From contig JAYKKM010000224.1 in assembly GCA_035772405.1 (NCBI GenBank), positions 124,001-188,000 on the forward strand: DNA of 64,000 bases, read 5' to 3'. Positions 1 through 12,183 of the stretch are shown in pieces (the stretch's first letter is position 1; each line of letters opens with the position of its first letter). This stretch comes from Chrysogorgia sp. JL179-B06 (Eukaryota > Cnidaria > Anthozoa > Scleralcyonacea > Chrysogorgiidae). The notes beneath the pieces were generated by a model. The model was not told where the DNA came from. It made no database searches and saw only the letters and a list, made by a program, of their open reading frames with translations. Position numbers and translations under genes: made by a program.

Positions 1-125
1 TTATGCAAAATTTGTCATGAGGTAACGATTTTATGATACCGAATAACAAAGTGACTTGAAGTATTGTTTAGAAATGGGGACAAACAACGCAGGCTCAGTT
101 TTACGAGATTGACAACAAATATAGT

Positions 126-179
126 CCCCTCGCCCGGCGCGAAGCGCCGGCCGAAGGCCGAAGGCCTGAGGGCGAGGGT
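126..179. other. GC-rich hairpin-forming motif
   Basis: A short GC-rich block stands out in AT-rich DNA. CCCTCGCC pairs with GGCGAGGG and it contains nested GGCGC/GCGCC and GGCC palindromes. The same block is at 42083-42135 in copy 2. Function unknown. Confidence 0.6.
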
Positions 180-223
180 GCTAATATCGACCGGCGTTTA
201 GTCCCTTCTCGGATCGGATTTAT

Positions 224-342
<119 letters not shown>

Positions 343-550
343 CAACCGTCCTCATGCGCGACATCGGAAATTTGGCCCTGGATTGTCAGCTGATTTCAAG
401 CCGAAACCGTAGTGTTGAAGGACAAGATAATCAAAGACAGACACAAGTAAAAGGTAAAAGGACTATTATAATTATGTATATTGTGATTGTCAGCGACTCA
501 CCGGTCTGTGTTGAGCAATTGATTTGCCTTTTCTGCATAGTTTTTTTTGG

Positions 551-580
551 TTAGGGTTAGGATTAGGGTTAGGTTTAGGA
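551..580 (+). repeat. Short telomere-like TTAGGG-type tract
   Basis: Contains TTAGGG, TTAGGA and TTTAGG units in tandem over 30 bp. TTAGGG is the usual metazoan telomere unit, and interstitial tracts this short are common. Confidence 0.6.
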
Positions 581-1418
581 TTTTTGTGATATTTACTTGC
601 ATTTCGTTGAATTCTAAGAGACATAGCGCCGTACGGCTACCGTACGAATAGCCATTACCTTCAGTTCAGTGCTTCACTTTATCGACTATCGTTTATTAAA
701 CTTTTTGACTTGACTCGCTAATACAGTAAACACGTGCTGCGAGTTTATTAAACGGCTTCAAACACGACCCATTTGATAAGTTCATTGGCGTAGTAATTTT
801 GAAAATCGATGTTGTCTAAGCCGAGAAAATCAAAGATAAAGTTTATGTAATTAAATCAGGACGAATCTTTATCACATTTAAAACCACGATACGGTCGTGA
901 TTTTCTTTTGTCTTTTCTCATGAATTATTAATGAGTGTTTGAATGTAATTTAAATAATTGTACACTTTATTGTGTATTTGCTCCAAGCTCCGAAATCTAA
1001 GACACATTTTGAAATACTTAACAGCCTTAACAGAGAGATTTGGGAAAATTTGAAGGTGTGTAATGTTTTGAATTTTCAAAACATATATGTATAATATATT
1101 GACAGTTGGCAGTATGTTTATTATTTGATTAAAATTATAAATACTATCTGCTTGATAATTAGCCTATATATACAGTAGTTTAGGGTGAAAAAACATGCAT
1201 ACTATTGCTGTGTTTATATGACCTGGGCCTGGCCTACAATTTTGTAGCAATAAACAAGCATTACTATGTATACTTGTCAGTGTTAATACTTAATACTTAA
1301 TACTTAATACTTGTCAGTGTTAATACTTAATTAGGCGTTGTTTCATTGTTTGAAACTTGACGTTAATTGGACGTAACTTATTGTTACCAAGGGCAAAACG
1401 TGATGTTGCTATGGAGCT
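581..1418. other. Non-coding host DNA upstream of the CCHC-knuckle gene, copy 1
   Basis: AT-rich, no convincing ORF. Contains a small tandem repeat of TTAATACTTAA-type units around 1280-1330. The same stretch is at 42538-43375. Confidence 0.6.
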
Positions 1419-2962
1419 TTGACAGAGTTCTCACGAGACTCCGCCATCAGAGTTCTCACGAGACTCTGCCACAATCATGAAAAATTTTCAACATTTTTCG
1501 TCAACCTCTTTGAGAGAAATGGTTACAATTTTGTAGATTTAACTAATGACATAAAAGCAAGCGTAAGATCACTGCAGTACGTAACACGAACTACGATTAG
1601 AATCCGATTTAGAGATGATGATGGAGACCACGTAAATTTAACTTTATATGGAGACCAAGAAATATTCAACGAAATGTTCCAGACGGCGGCACATCCAGTT
1701 AAAGAGCGAGATTACAAAAAGATACATTTGAAAGTTTCGCAGCTAGACTCTCCTGTTCAAACTCTAAATACGAAGGATGCTGCCGACGAAACGACCGAAG
1801 TTATCAACCGACACAACAAACGAAGAATTGCAGAACCGATTGCCAAGGATGGTGGCAATAAAAAAAATAAAAGCAATAAAAGTCGTCCGAGATGCCGGCC
1901 GCTCAAAAAAGTCTAAATTCCAAGTTTATCAATGTTGCTATTACTAATGATAGTGATGACGAAGAGGAGGAACCATCGGCATCGCCACATCTGCACCACG
2001 CACCGTCACTTGCAAAAACGAAAACTTCAGCTTCCCTCTAGAGCGCTATGTGAACAAATTAAACGAAAACATAAGTGAGCAGGAGGGATCAATTAAGAAT
2101 TGTCGATGATAAACTGTTGCAAGCAAAGTCAAGTCAATTTGCTCAAGGAAATGTTACATCGAGAAACTGCTCCATGGAGAAATGTATGCGGGTTTTCGAT
2201 TGTGGAATTGAAAAGTTTCACCCACGCCAAATCAACAGAAACAAGATGCAACAGGAGATACAAAAAGAAGAATGCAAACTACAAAAACTAAAGCAAGACG
2301 TTAACAATCGTCAATCTTCCATTGACAGTTTAAAAAAGTCTTTAGTTTCTCAGGTTGAACAGAGATTATTGTCTGAAAATCAATCAGATTATTTTGTTGG
2401 GGGACTACAAAATTGGTCACTGTTGAGAAGGCACGTGCATCTTATTGAAAGCTACTGTAAACGAAATTTTAGCGGTAAAATTCCGCCAAAACAGAATCTT
2501 TCGCAAATTTTGCAAATGGCTATGGTCGATGATGAACAACGGGAAAATTTATCGCAGCCAAAGCGCCGACGTGTTCACGAGAATCCCGCCAAGAATGTCC
2601 TTCAAAATTACGGAGTAAAATTTCCTTCCGTTTCAACAATTTCATCGCCGCACTCTACCTCGAGCTGTACCTATCCTTGTTCTGAGCTTTTGTCTCGCTG
2701 CGAACCAAAGTCATGTGCGGAAGAAGAGGCACAGCTAGATTTAGCGTTGAAAGCAAGTACTTGTGATGATAATTATGTAAAGATAAACGAAAGCCGAAAA
2801 TGTTATCTTGAAAGCGCTGAAAGTGTTTATGTTGACTTAGAAAGCAATTTACCTGAAGCTGCGAATAATACAAATACAGTCGCTTTATCTATAACCGAGA
2901 AAGATTCAAGTGAAAACAATGCAGCTATAGCTTTAATATCATTGTCTAGCACTAAGAAATAA
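1419..2962 (+). pseudogene. CCHC-knuckle coiled-coil protein, copy 1, disrupted
   Basis: Damaged version of the gene intact at 43376-44971. Compared with that copy it has a one-base loss near 1891, a 20-bp deletion between short AGGG repeats near 2087, and a 30-bp deletion near 2153 that removes the first half of the zinc knuckle, including both leading cysteines. The C-terminal part reads openly from about 2075 to 2962. The breaks may be assembly errors rather than true mutations. Confidence 0.75.
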
Positions 2963-3293
2963 ACTGAAATATTACACCATATGGTTTGTTGACTTCAGCT
3001 TTTGTTTTGTTGATATTGCTGCTGTTGTGTTGTTATAGATAACAAATAAGACTTCTTGAATATATATTTGTTTTGTAAGTTGATACCTGATTGCTGTGAA
3101 TTTAATATTGTAAATGAAAGAACCAAAACAAAGAACAAGAACAAAATAAAAATTTGATATTTTGTTTACATCAGAGACCGAGTCATGAAGCATAGAAATT
3201 GACAGAACATTTATTTAGGATGTTGACGCGCAGCGGTTTGAGCGTCAGTAAATAATTTCCTGACTCAAACAAGTTTTCTGTTTAATAATAAAT
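2963..3293. other. Host 3' flank between the knuckle gene and the Polinton, copy 1
   Basis: AT-rich sequence without a supported gene. It ends with GTCATA, the left target-site copy of the Polinton. Confidence 0.6.
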
Positions 3294-3299
3294 GTCATA
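3294..3299 (+). other. Polinton left target-site duplication GTCATA, copy 1
   Basis: Six bases directly before the AGTAGT terminus, identical to those at 45303-45308. The matching right copy is absent here because the element is cut at 14170. Confidence 0.85.
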
Positions 3300-3516
3300 A
3301 GTAGTATAGAAACTGGGGATCCTAGCGCATTTTTCCATTTTTCATGTCTCAACTTTTTTCTCTGGAGAACTAAGCACTTTTTCCGTTTTTGTATTCCACA
3401 TATAATTTTCGAGCAAATATGTGGAATCCAAAAATGGAAAAAGTGCTTAGTTCTCCAGAGAAGTTGAGACATTCAAATGGAAAAAGTTCGCTATTATCCC
3501 CAGTTTCGAGACTACT
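3300..3516. repeat. Left terminal foldback hairpin of Polinton A, copy 1
   Basis: Two roughly 100-bp inverted arms face each other. The outer end starts AGTAGTATAGAAACTGGGG and the inner end closes with CCCCAGTTTCGAGACTACT. Same as 45309-45525. Confidence 0.9.
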
Positions 3517-3746
3517 AATAGACGATGTGTCACATGGTTTGGAGCCTATGAGACATACAGTATGTCAGCTAGTAGGCTACAGAGTGAGGTGTCTAGACGT
3601 GGGGCTGCTGTGGGTGATCCTGGTATGGGCTTTATTTCAACTCGTGAGTTTGAGTGGGGCTCATGATTCGAAAGGGTCTAAAGACTTGACTATATTAAAT
3701 AATAAAACGACTCTTATGAAAAGGTCTGAACGTAAACGTAACTCTG

Positions 3747-6700
3747 TTGTGGGCGGTAATGTCGCTCGTAGTGGTACACTATCGAGCTAGTGGTGGTGCA
3801 CGTGATCCTGCTATAGGTTCTGGTAATTTAGTTATAGCGAATGTTAAGATGAGTTTTCTAGAGAGGATGTCTGGCTATCTAGCTGATGCTAAAGCATTAG
3901 GGTATAAGTGGATGGACCTTATTAGAAGAGGATCTAGAGAGAACGTCATTAGTAGAGTCACCAGAATTAGGGAGGTCAGAGAAGTTCGAAAGGCTAGACG
4001 TGATCTTAGACGATATGTAAGGAGGTCACAGTTGAGTCAGGAGACCTCAGACAAAGAGTATGAAAGAATCACTAGTCTTATTGCTAAGATGAAACGTCCT
4101 ACTGTAGTACAAAGGAGAGTTGCTCTCAAAGGGTACACCAAGTCGTATAGTGTTAAGGTGATCGACAATAAGGATCCACTAAAACAACTAGTCAAGACTA
4201 GAGGAGTAGTAGGCTCAACTTTACAGAAAGAGTTAGAAAGACTGAAAGGTTTAAAGTTTTCTGGGACGTTGAAAGTAACTCTAGAGAAAGAGATTGGTGA
4301 CGGTGAGTCTGTGATTAAGGAAGCCTTCTTCAATAGTGTGGTCAAAACAGTGGTTAGTAGTGTTGATATTAGTGGGACTACGAGACAAGCTAGTGAGGAG
4401 ATAGTTAATCGTATAGCTGTATGGTTGTCAGAAGGGTCTGGGTGGGTTGTAGACAGTGTTAGTGACCACTTTATTAATGTGGTAGTGTATAAGCCTCTTA
4501 AAGGATCGAGTTATATTGATCTACCAGAAGAGTTGAGGAACGCGTCGAAAGGTTTAGTCAACATAAAAAATAGTGATGACAAGTGTTTTATGTGGTGTCA
4601 TGTGTTACACAAGTGTCCTGTAGGAAAGGATCCGCAGAGAGTGTCGAAGCATAAGAAGAACGTAGGTTCTGTCAATTATGAGGGAGTGAGATTTCCAGTG
4701 GATACGAAACAGTACAACAAGATAGAGAGGCAGAACGGTATTAGTATCAGCGTGTTTGGGTACGAGGACAAGCAGCCATTCCCTATCTACGTTTCTGAGG
4801 AGAGGTATGAGGATCATATGGACCTGCTGCTAATAACGAATGGTGTTAAACGACACTACGTGTACATCAAAGACTTTAACAAATTTATGTTCAGACATAC
4901 TAAACACAAGTGTCGCAAGAATTTCTGTAGATACTGTCTTCAATGTTTTACTACTAATGAGATTCTAGAGAAACATAAGGAGGTTTGTATGGTGGTAAAT
5001 GGTAAACAAGCTATCAAGATGCCAGACGAAGAAGACAGCACTCTTGAGTATGAAAACTTTCATAAACAATTAGAGGTACCATTCGTGATATACGCAGACT
5101 TCGAGGCTATCACAGAGAAGGTCAACAACGTTACACCACTCACAGGATCGTACACTAGCGAGTACCAAAGACACACGGACTGTGGGTATGGGTACAAAGT
5201 AGTGTGCTGTTACGATGATAAATATAGTAAACCAGTAGAGATGTTTCGAGGTAAGAACGCGGTTAGGAAGTTCATGAAAAAGATGTTAGAGGAGGTTAAA
5301 TACTGCAAGAAAAGTCAGAAAGGAGCATTTTAATGAGGACATGGTGTTGACCAGAGCTGATAAGGTTAACTTCAAGGAAGCGACTAAATGTCATATTTGT
5401 GATAGGAAATATAAAAGGGGACAAATGAGAGTTAGAGATCATTGTCATATCACTGGTAAATATAGAGGTTCAGCACATCAGTTATGTAATAGGAACTATA
5501 GACTGACTGATAAGATACCTGTCATATTTCACAATCTAAGAGGGTATGATAGTCACTTCATAATGCAAGAGATAGGCAAGCTAGGTCAGAAAAATCAACG
5601 TCATACCAAATAATATGGAGAAATATATGGCATTCATGTTAGGTAAACATCTAGTGTTTCTAGATAGTTTCCAATTCATGAGCTCTAGTCTAGCCAACCT
5701 AGTGAACAACCTACCAAAGGACTGTCTTAAGTACACGTCTGAGCTATTTAAAGGTGAGGAGCTAGAGTTGGTGTCGCGAAAAGGTGTGTACCCATATGAC
5801 TATATGGATAGTTTCGATAAGTTTAACGAACTTGAGTTGCCATCAAAGGAGAGTTTCTACAGCATCCTAAAGGACGAGCATGTGTCAGACACAGACTACG
5901 AGCACGCTCAAGAAGTGTGGGAGACAATGGGTGTGGAGAATATGGGTGAGTACCACGACCTATACCTAAAGTCTGACGTATTACTACTGGCTGACGTGTT
6001 CGAGAACTTTAGAAGAACGTGTAAACAGTACTACCAATTAGATCCTTGTCATTACTTCACATCACCTGGACTATCGTGGGACGCTGCTCTAAAGATGACA
6101 GGAGTGGAACTAGAGTTGATGACTGATATCGACATGTTTCAGTTTATTGAGAAAGGAATGCGGGGTGGTGTCTCCTGTATAACACATAGACATGGAGAAG
6201 CTAATAACAAATACATGAAGGGGCCGGTATGATAGTAGTAAACCATCGAAACATATTGTATACTTAGATGCGAATAACCTTTATGGTTGGGCTATGTGTC
6301 AGTATCTACCGACTGGTGGGTTTGAGTGGGTCGAAGGTTTTGACATCAACAATCTAGATAAATATAACAACGACTCAGACAAAGGGTTGATACTCGAGGT
6401 TGATTTAGAGTACCAGAGGAGTTACACGATCTTCACAACGACTATCCTTTAGCCCCTGAGAGGATGAAAGTAAGTAGTGATATGTTGTCAAACTATTGTA
6501 AGACGATCCAAAACAAGTTTAAGATATCTGTAGGAGAGGTTGCAAAACTTGTACCTAACCTAAACGGTAAGAGTAAGTACGTTGTTCATTATAGAAACTT
6601 ACAATTATACAAGAGTTTGGGAATGAAGGTTAAGAAGATACATAGAGTACTTCAGTTCGATCAGTCACCATGGCTCAAGCAATATATTGACTTTAACACA

Positions 6701-7527
6701 GACAAGAGAACTCAAGCGAAGAACGACTTTGAGAAGAATTTCTTCAAGCTCATGAATAATAGTGTATTCGGAAAGACTATGGAGAATCTACGAAAGCGTG
6801 TGAATGTGGAGTTAGTAACAGACAAGGAAAAACTGAAGAAACTAACGTCAAAACCAACCTTTGTTAGCAGTAAAATATTTGACAATAAATTGGTAGCAGT
6901 TCACAAGATCAAAGAGATACTAACTCTAAATAGACCAGCATATGTAGGTATGTGTATTCTAGACCTATCAAAGACATTGGTGTACGACTTCCACTACAGT
7001 AACATCAAAAAGAAATATGGCAACAAAGCCAAATTACTATTCACAGACACGGATAGTCTAATGTATGAGATTGAGACGGAGGATGTGTACAAAGACATGT
7101 ACGCTAACAAAGAAGTGTTTTGACTTTAGTGGATATGATAAGTCATCTCCTTACTTCGACCTAACTAACAAGAAGGTTATTGGTAAAATGAAGGATGAGA
7201 CATTAGGAGTCCCCATCGTTGAGTTCGTTGGTTTAAGGTCCGAAAATGTATAGCTACATAAAAGAGGATGGAAAAGGTGGGAAGACTGCTAAAGGTATCA
7301 AGAAGAGTACCATTAGAAATAATATAAGACATGACAACTATAAAAGTGTCCTGACAAATGGTGAGCAAATGTCTCACATAATTAAAACTATTCGCAGCAA
7401 GAGCCACCAACTAGGAAGCTACGAAATAAATAATATATCCTTAAGCTGCTTTGACGACAAGCGACATATACTACCAGACGGTGTGTCTAGCTATGCGTAT
7501 GGACATTACAAAATAGTCCAGAACTAG
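3747..7527 (+). pseudogene. polB: Protein-primed family B DNA polymerase, copy 1, multiple frameshifts
   Basis: Same gene as 45755-49532 but broken into six open pieces. Relative to copy 2 there are extra single bases near 5322 (A), 5590 (A), 7118 (T) and 7243 (C) and a missing C near 6413. A further break near 6227 is shared with copy 2. All the copy-specific lesions are one-base changes in or beside homopolymers, which looks like sequencing noise more than decay. Confidence 0.9.
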
Positions 7528-7703
7528 CTGTTTAGATTCCTAAAATGTTTTTTAGTCTTGATGTGTTTATATTTAGAGGTCACGTGGTATGACTGATCGC
7601 ATGTCTCACACACCCACTTATGAGTTCTCATCCACTCTTTGGTTTGTGCTCTGGCTGCTACCAAAGCTTCTTCTTTGGTTTGGTAAATTTTTGGTCTTGC
7701 CAT
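7524..7703 (-). CDS. Small C2H2 zinc-finger protein, 59 aa, copy 1
   Basis: Identical to the gene at 49529-49708. Start and stop are intact. Its stop overlaps the stop of the convergent polymerase gene in a CTAG. See the copy 2 entry for the finger residues. Confidence 0.7.
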   Translation of the reverse strand: MARPKIYQTKEEALVAARAQTKEWMRTHKWVCETCDQSYHVTSKYKHIKTKKHFRNLNS

Positions 7704-8276
7704 TATATATTACTATATATTTTATTTACCCACTCGTTGTAGTATGGATCTCCTCTCCCATCCCAACCTAGATCCTTGTATACTACGTTATACAGGTTAT
7801 ACTCGAATCGCACCTTAACCTTACCAGGTTTGAGGTCGTTAAGACTACCTCTCAACTCTATACCTCTTCTAGAGCATATTCTTATGACATAGAAAAATAT
7901 ATTTCGATATATTCTTAACAATCAAATTGTTTCTTTTAAGAGACCATACTATTTTTATAAAATCACTGACAACTGTTGATATGTCACTCTCATTGACTAG
8001 TCCAGTCAACGTTCTCTCTAACCACTTACTGTAACTATGAGCCGATTTCTTGTACATCCAAATGTTAGGTACAAAGTTTCTCACACGTCCGTAGGTAGTC
8101 TCTCCACACTTGTTACAACTAAATACACCATCTTCGATTTGGGTTCTGTGGTTACTACACTCGTAACAGTATGTGGTGTCGTACCACTTTTTTGGTGTTG
8201 CGTCCTTACTTCCGTTCTCAATCTCATCCAATGTATACCCAGCATAGAACATTCTCATTGTACGTTCGTCAATCAT
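7703..8276 (-). pseudogene. VLTF3-like zinc-ribbon protein, copy 1, frameshifted
   Basis: Counterpart of 49708-50280. One extra A near 7898 shifts the frame and splits the protein into an N-terminal 135-residue part with the zinc ribbon and a separate C-terminal part. Confidence 0.7.
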
Positions 8277-8306
8277 CTAAGTTACTATACTATATATGTC
8301 TTTAGA

Positions 8307-8498
8307 CTATAGTGTAGTAACTTTGTGGTTGTCGGTTAGTGTCTCCCACTCACACTTTATTGTTGTGACCTGTTTTAGAGCGTCTGATAGTAGTTGTTCC
8401 AACTCTTCTATCTGACGAGTTTGGTAAGAGAGTGTCTCTGTCAAGTTACGCTTTTTATCAAATTCCATAGCCATCTCCTTCAAAGTTGTAGTGCTCAT
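8307..8498 (-). CDS. Small coiled-coil protein, 63 aa, copy 1
   Basis: Identical to the gene at 50311-50502 and intact here. Predicted mostly helical with a heptad-like stretch of Leu/Ile. Function unknown. Confidence 0.55.
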   Translation of the reverse strand: MSTTTLKEMAMEFDKKRNLTETLSYQTRQIEELEQLLSDALKQVTTIKCEWETLTDNHKVTTL

Positions 8499-8500
8499 TT

Positions 8501-8918
8501 CTATAACACTCTATATATTAAGTAACCTAGAGGTAGCCCGACAACTCCAACGAATACCGTTTGATATTCTTTCATCTCGTCTGAGGGTTTGTAATAGTCT
8601 GACAACTCAGGCTCTTTGCTAAATGTCTTCCCAACATACTGTATCGTCAGTACTTGTCTTAGTTGATCCAGAGCGTGGTTTCGTGTCGTTTATGTCTGCG
8701 TTAGCATCTGACAGTTGTTGTCTTAATTCCTGAACTTTGTCTCTCTGACGAATCTCGTTCTCGTAGAACTTTTCTTTCGCTCTTGCAAGACTTTCCAATG
8801 CTTTGTTGTGTCTCTTTATCTCTGTCTCGTAGCCGGTATGGTTTAGCTTGCTGAATATAAATCCAGCTCCTGCGAATGCTATAGCGTTGAATAAACCACA
8901 TGCTACCACGCTAGCCAT
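8501..8918 (-). pseudogene. Polinton membrane/coiled-coil protein, copy 1, frameshifted
   Basis: Counterpart of 50505-50921. An extra T near 8681 shifts the frame after about residue 78, so the C-terminal membrane segment is lost. Confidence 0.7.
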
Positions 8919-8934
8919 TATGTATTACGTTAGA

Positions 8935-9168
8935 TTATTTTGAGAACGGGTCAATAGGTAAGTATTTCTTGCTCTGCGCCCACTTAACGAGTAGCGTTGA
9001 GACACCTACAGCAGTCGCTAACTTGAGGGTGCCCTTCACTGATTCAGGGGTTCCTAACGGTTCTTTTAGTACTTTCTTTGACGCCATTGATACGGCTACA
9101 GCTCCAGCAGTCACGAGGGCTGCGTCGTATAGCTCGTTCATCAGTTCTTTTCTGTCTATTGATGCCAT
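8935..9168 (-). CDS. Small Polinton membrane protein, 77 aa, copy 1
   Basis: Identical to 50938-51171 and intact. See that entry for description. Confidence 0.7.
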   Translation of the reverse strand: MASIDRKELMNELYDAALVTAGAVAVSMASKKVLKEPLGTPESVKGTLKLATAVGVSTLLVKWAQSKKYLPIDPFSK

Positions 9169-9185
9169 ATATTATACGACATGTT

Positions 9186-9479
9186 TTAATCGAGGCTGTC
9201 GAGTTTACGTGATGGTTTTATAACGACGTTCTTAGGCTCCACTACTTGTTTGTCTTGCCTCATCGTGTAATACAGTGAGCTAGCGGCTATAACCACTCCT
9301 ATAGTACCTATGATGTATCCGTAGTTAAAACTATCGTCCTCACTTATCACTCTCTCTCTCATCTTCCTCTCTTTGGCTGATTTAGATATAGCAGCCAAGC
9401 GTTTGCCTGCCTCTACTCTTTTAGGGTCTTTGACCTTTGTTGTCGACGTTATAATAGGTACGGACTCGTTGTCAGTCAT
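9186..9479 (-). CDS. Single-span membrane protein, 97 aa, copy 1
   Basis: Identical to 51189-51482 and intact. See that entry for description. Confidence 0.65.
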   Translation of the reverse strand: MTDNESVPIITSTTKVKDPKRVEAGKRLAAISKSAKERKMRERVISEDDSFNYGYIIGTIGVVIAASSLYYTMRQDKQVVEPKNVVIKPSRKLDSLD

Positions 9480-9536
9480 CTATATTATACGTGATATCTC
9501 GTCACAGATCATCTCACAGTTGTCTGACAGATTATC

Positions 9537-10347
9537 TCATAGATAGAGTATTCGATGAAAGTATCTTTGATGATTATACAGTGTGGTTTCACTCTTAAAT
9601 CTCCTATTGCAGTATTCACACAGGACTCTAGAGTCTCTCATATATGTCTCTATGAAATGTATTATCTCATGTTGGTCTGAGGATAGTAACGTGTTGTACC
9701 CTTGTGATCTTAGTCTCCTTAATACCCTCATCTGGTTATTCCTAATAACCCCATTACCTTTCGGTGTTTTGAACTCTATAGCAAACCCATTATATCTCTT
9801 GTGTAGTTGCGGAACTATCAAGTCTGGTTGCCCACCACTGTAACCCTTCTTCCATCCATCTATTCTTTTAGTAGATGTGTCTTGATACTCTCCCAACCCT
9901 GGGATGACTATTGTTGGGTGGTACTCTCTAATGTACTTCACAATGTCGTAGTGTAAGTCTGTCTCACTCATGATTGATAGTTGGTTATGTTGCGTGTACT
10001 GACCTGTCTTTCTAATAGATGGTAGGACTTCTGTGAATATCCATTTTCTAAAAGTCTCAGCTGACTCTAACTTAGATGAGAATATTAGTCTATACAAACC
10101 ACTCTCGTTTATTTGCCAAACTCGTCTATTTCGACACTCAGACCCTGAGACCTTGAGACAGGACCTTAGCTCCCAAACCTCTCTTTTCTCGTCATCTACC
10201 ACATGTTCTTGTATTGCTTTAGAAGGTCTTTTATAACCTAATACCTCGGCTACTTACTTTTCCGTAGAACCATATATTGTCTCCATCCTTAATAGTCGTG
10301 ACTGATTCCTCCTCGAAGACGAATTTTCTAATGAGACTCATTACCAT
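9537..10347 (-). pseudogene. BRO-N / VRR-NUC / zinc-finger fusion, copy 1, frameshifted
   Basis: Counterpart of 51540-52349. An extra A near 10253 breaks the frame within the first 35 residues of the BRO-N domain. The nuclease and finger parts remain open (9537-10202). Confidence 0.75.
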
Positions 10348-10654
10348 ATATTATACCACATGTTTTATTTCTATGTCTACACAACTTGTCGAGACAGGAC
10401 CACCAGGTCCCGAATCGGGACCTCATGTGTAAACTACCCCTCTATCGATCACAAACACACCACGAGTAGGGGGTCATATGTAGTGTCTTAATATTTTACT
10501 ACTATTTGTACGCTACTAGGACATCTTAATTGTCGTCTTCAAAGTAACAGTTATTTTTAAGAATAGCTAAGGTCCTGTTTTAGGACTCTTTTGACCAGTG
10601 CCCTGTTTTGGGGCGTTGACTGAAAAAGAGCTAATTGGTGATACTTCTGAGCAC
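10348..10654. other. Hairpin-rich non-coding gap inside Polinton A, copy 1
   Basis: Same as 52350-52656. Contains the near-perfect palindrome GGTCCCGAATCGGGACC at 10406-10422 and two further small hairpins. No ORF. Confidence 0.7.
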
Positions 10655-12179
10655 CTACTCTTGGAACTTGTCGACTGACACATCACTGGTTCTTACGTGT
10701 AGACCTGTGTTTAAAGGAAGGTCGGAGTCGGACCCCCCTTGTGTCTCGTATACTTTATTGTACCTTTTCACCATTCCATTGATTGGTGGGCATAAGTCAG
10801 TCACATTATCGTCCAACACTTTAAACGTCTGAGAGGAACATTGACTCGTTATAAGGAAGACCTCTAAGATACGATCTTAGTTGTGTCAGTATCTTTTTGT
10901 AGCTAGTGTACGCAAACTTGCAATGCTCCACTCTACTCGTCAGATTGGATTTAGCCAAGTAGCCTTGGATGACCACACCAGGACCACTAATACAAGCAAT
11001 GATTAGAGGGTTAGCGGTTACCGATCCAGCTACAATTCCTACTGTCGTTAACCCTATGCTAGTCATGTTTAACGATAGTTTAATTTTCTTCAACCTCTTG
11101 TATTTCCATTTGTAACAGGCTTCTAGTTTGTGGTAGTACGCGTACAAACGTTTGAGCTCTAACACCTCTTCCTCTGACATATCCTTTGATATGTGATTGA
11201 AAACAACAACTGACTTCTTCCTCATTAACTTACCTTGTATTTTACTCATCATGTCTTTACCAACTAATATTATATCTCGGTTTGTCATATAACCAGAGAT
11301 GATTTTCATACCGTAAAACTCTATCAAAGACGGGTAATTATAGGGTGCGAGTGGTAATTTTGGTCGATGTGTTCCAAAGATAGTTCCATAAGGAGATCCT
11401 ATCTCTTTGTAGTTAGCTGTGAAGTCTGAGTCTGTTGATCTTACGTTGTTGACCCTAACATGGGAGTTATCCATCTGCCAATGTATTGATATCATATGTG
11501 TCTTAGTGGTGTCGATGTTATTTGGGATTGTGCATGTGTGCCCCTTCACTGGATCGCCACCACCATACGATAATTTGTCAGTTTTACCTCCTTTGTACCC
11601 TATGTATTTGTCATGCGATACGTCATCGTTTGACACAATCGTCTCCCAATCTGTCGTAGATACCCTCTTGGCTAACCTCACTACCACAAAAATGGATATG
11701 TCACAGTATTGCATACGTGGACAGTTAAAGTGTACTCCAGCTTCAAGTGGAATTGGAGTTAGTTCAGGGGATAGGAAGCTATGACCATTGTTAACACCAA
11801 TAATAGGACCATACGTTGGATCGTATTGTACTAACATGTTTGTTTTATCTCTAATGGTTCTCACTTTATTTGTTCCACTGTGGTATTCCACCATACTCAC
11901 AGCATGCTTTGTGACGTTAAAGTCAAATAGAACGTTATAGGACTGCGTTCTAAAGTATTGCGATAAGTATACGGACTCCAACACTTTTTTACTGATAGCA
12001 TCCAAATCATCTTCTGGATCTGCTATGTTTTTGAGTGCCCTGAACGCCATATCTATATCTCCAGACATCCTCCCACCGCTAACGCTTAACTTAGGGTCAC
12101 TGTCTAGATGTCTCTTCGCTCTTCTTAGTATTTTGTCGCTCTCGTAGTCTCTGTCCTCAAACCCATAACTTAGACTCAT
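10655..12179 (-). pseudogene. Fibre/lectin-like protein, copy 1, frameshifted near its C terminus
   Basis: Here the frame stays open across the point (about 11241) where copy 2 is broken, giving 452 residues that join the lectin-like and membrane-spanning halves. An extra A near 10826 then shifts the frame about 55 residues before the expected end. Together the two copies show that the ancestral gene is one protein of roughly 508 residues. Confidence 0.75.
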
Positions 12180-12183
12180 TATG

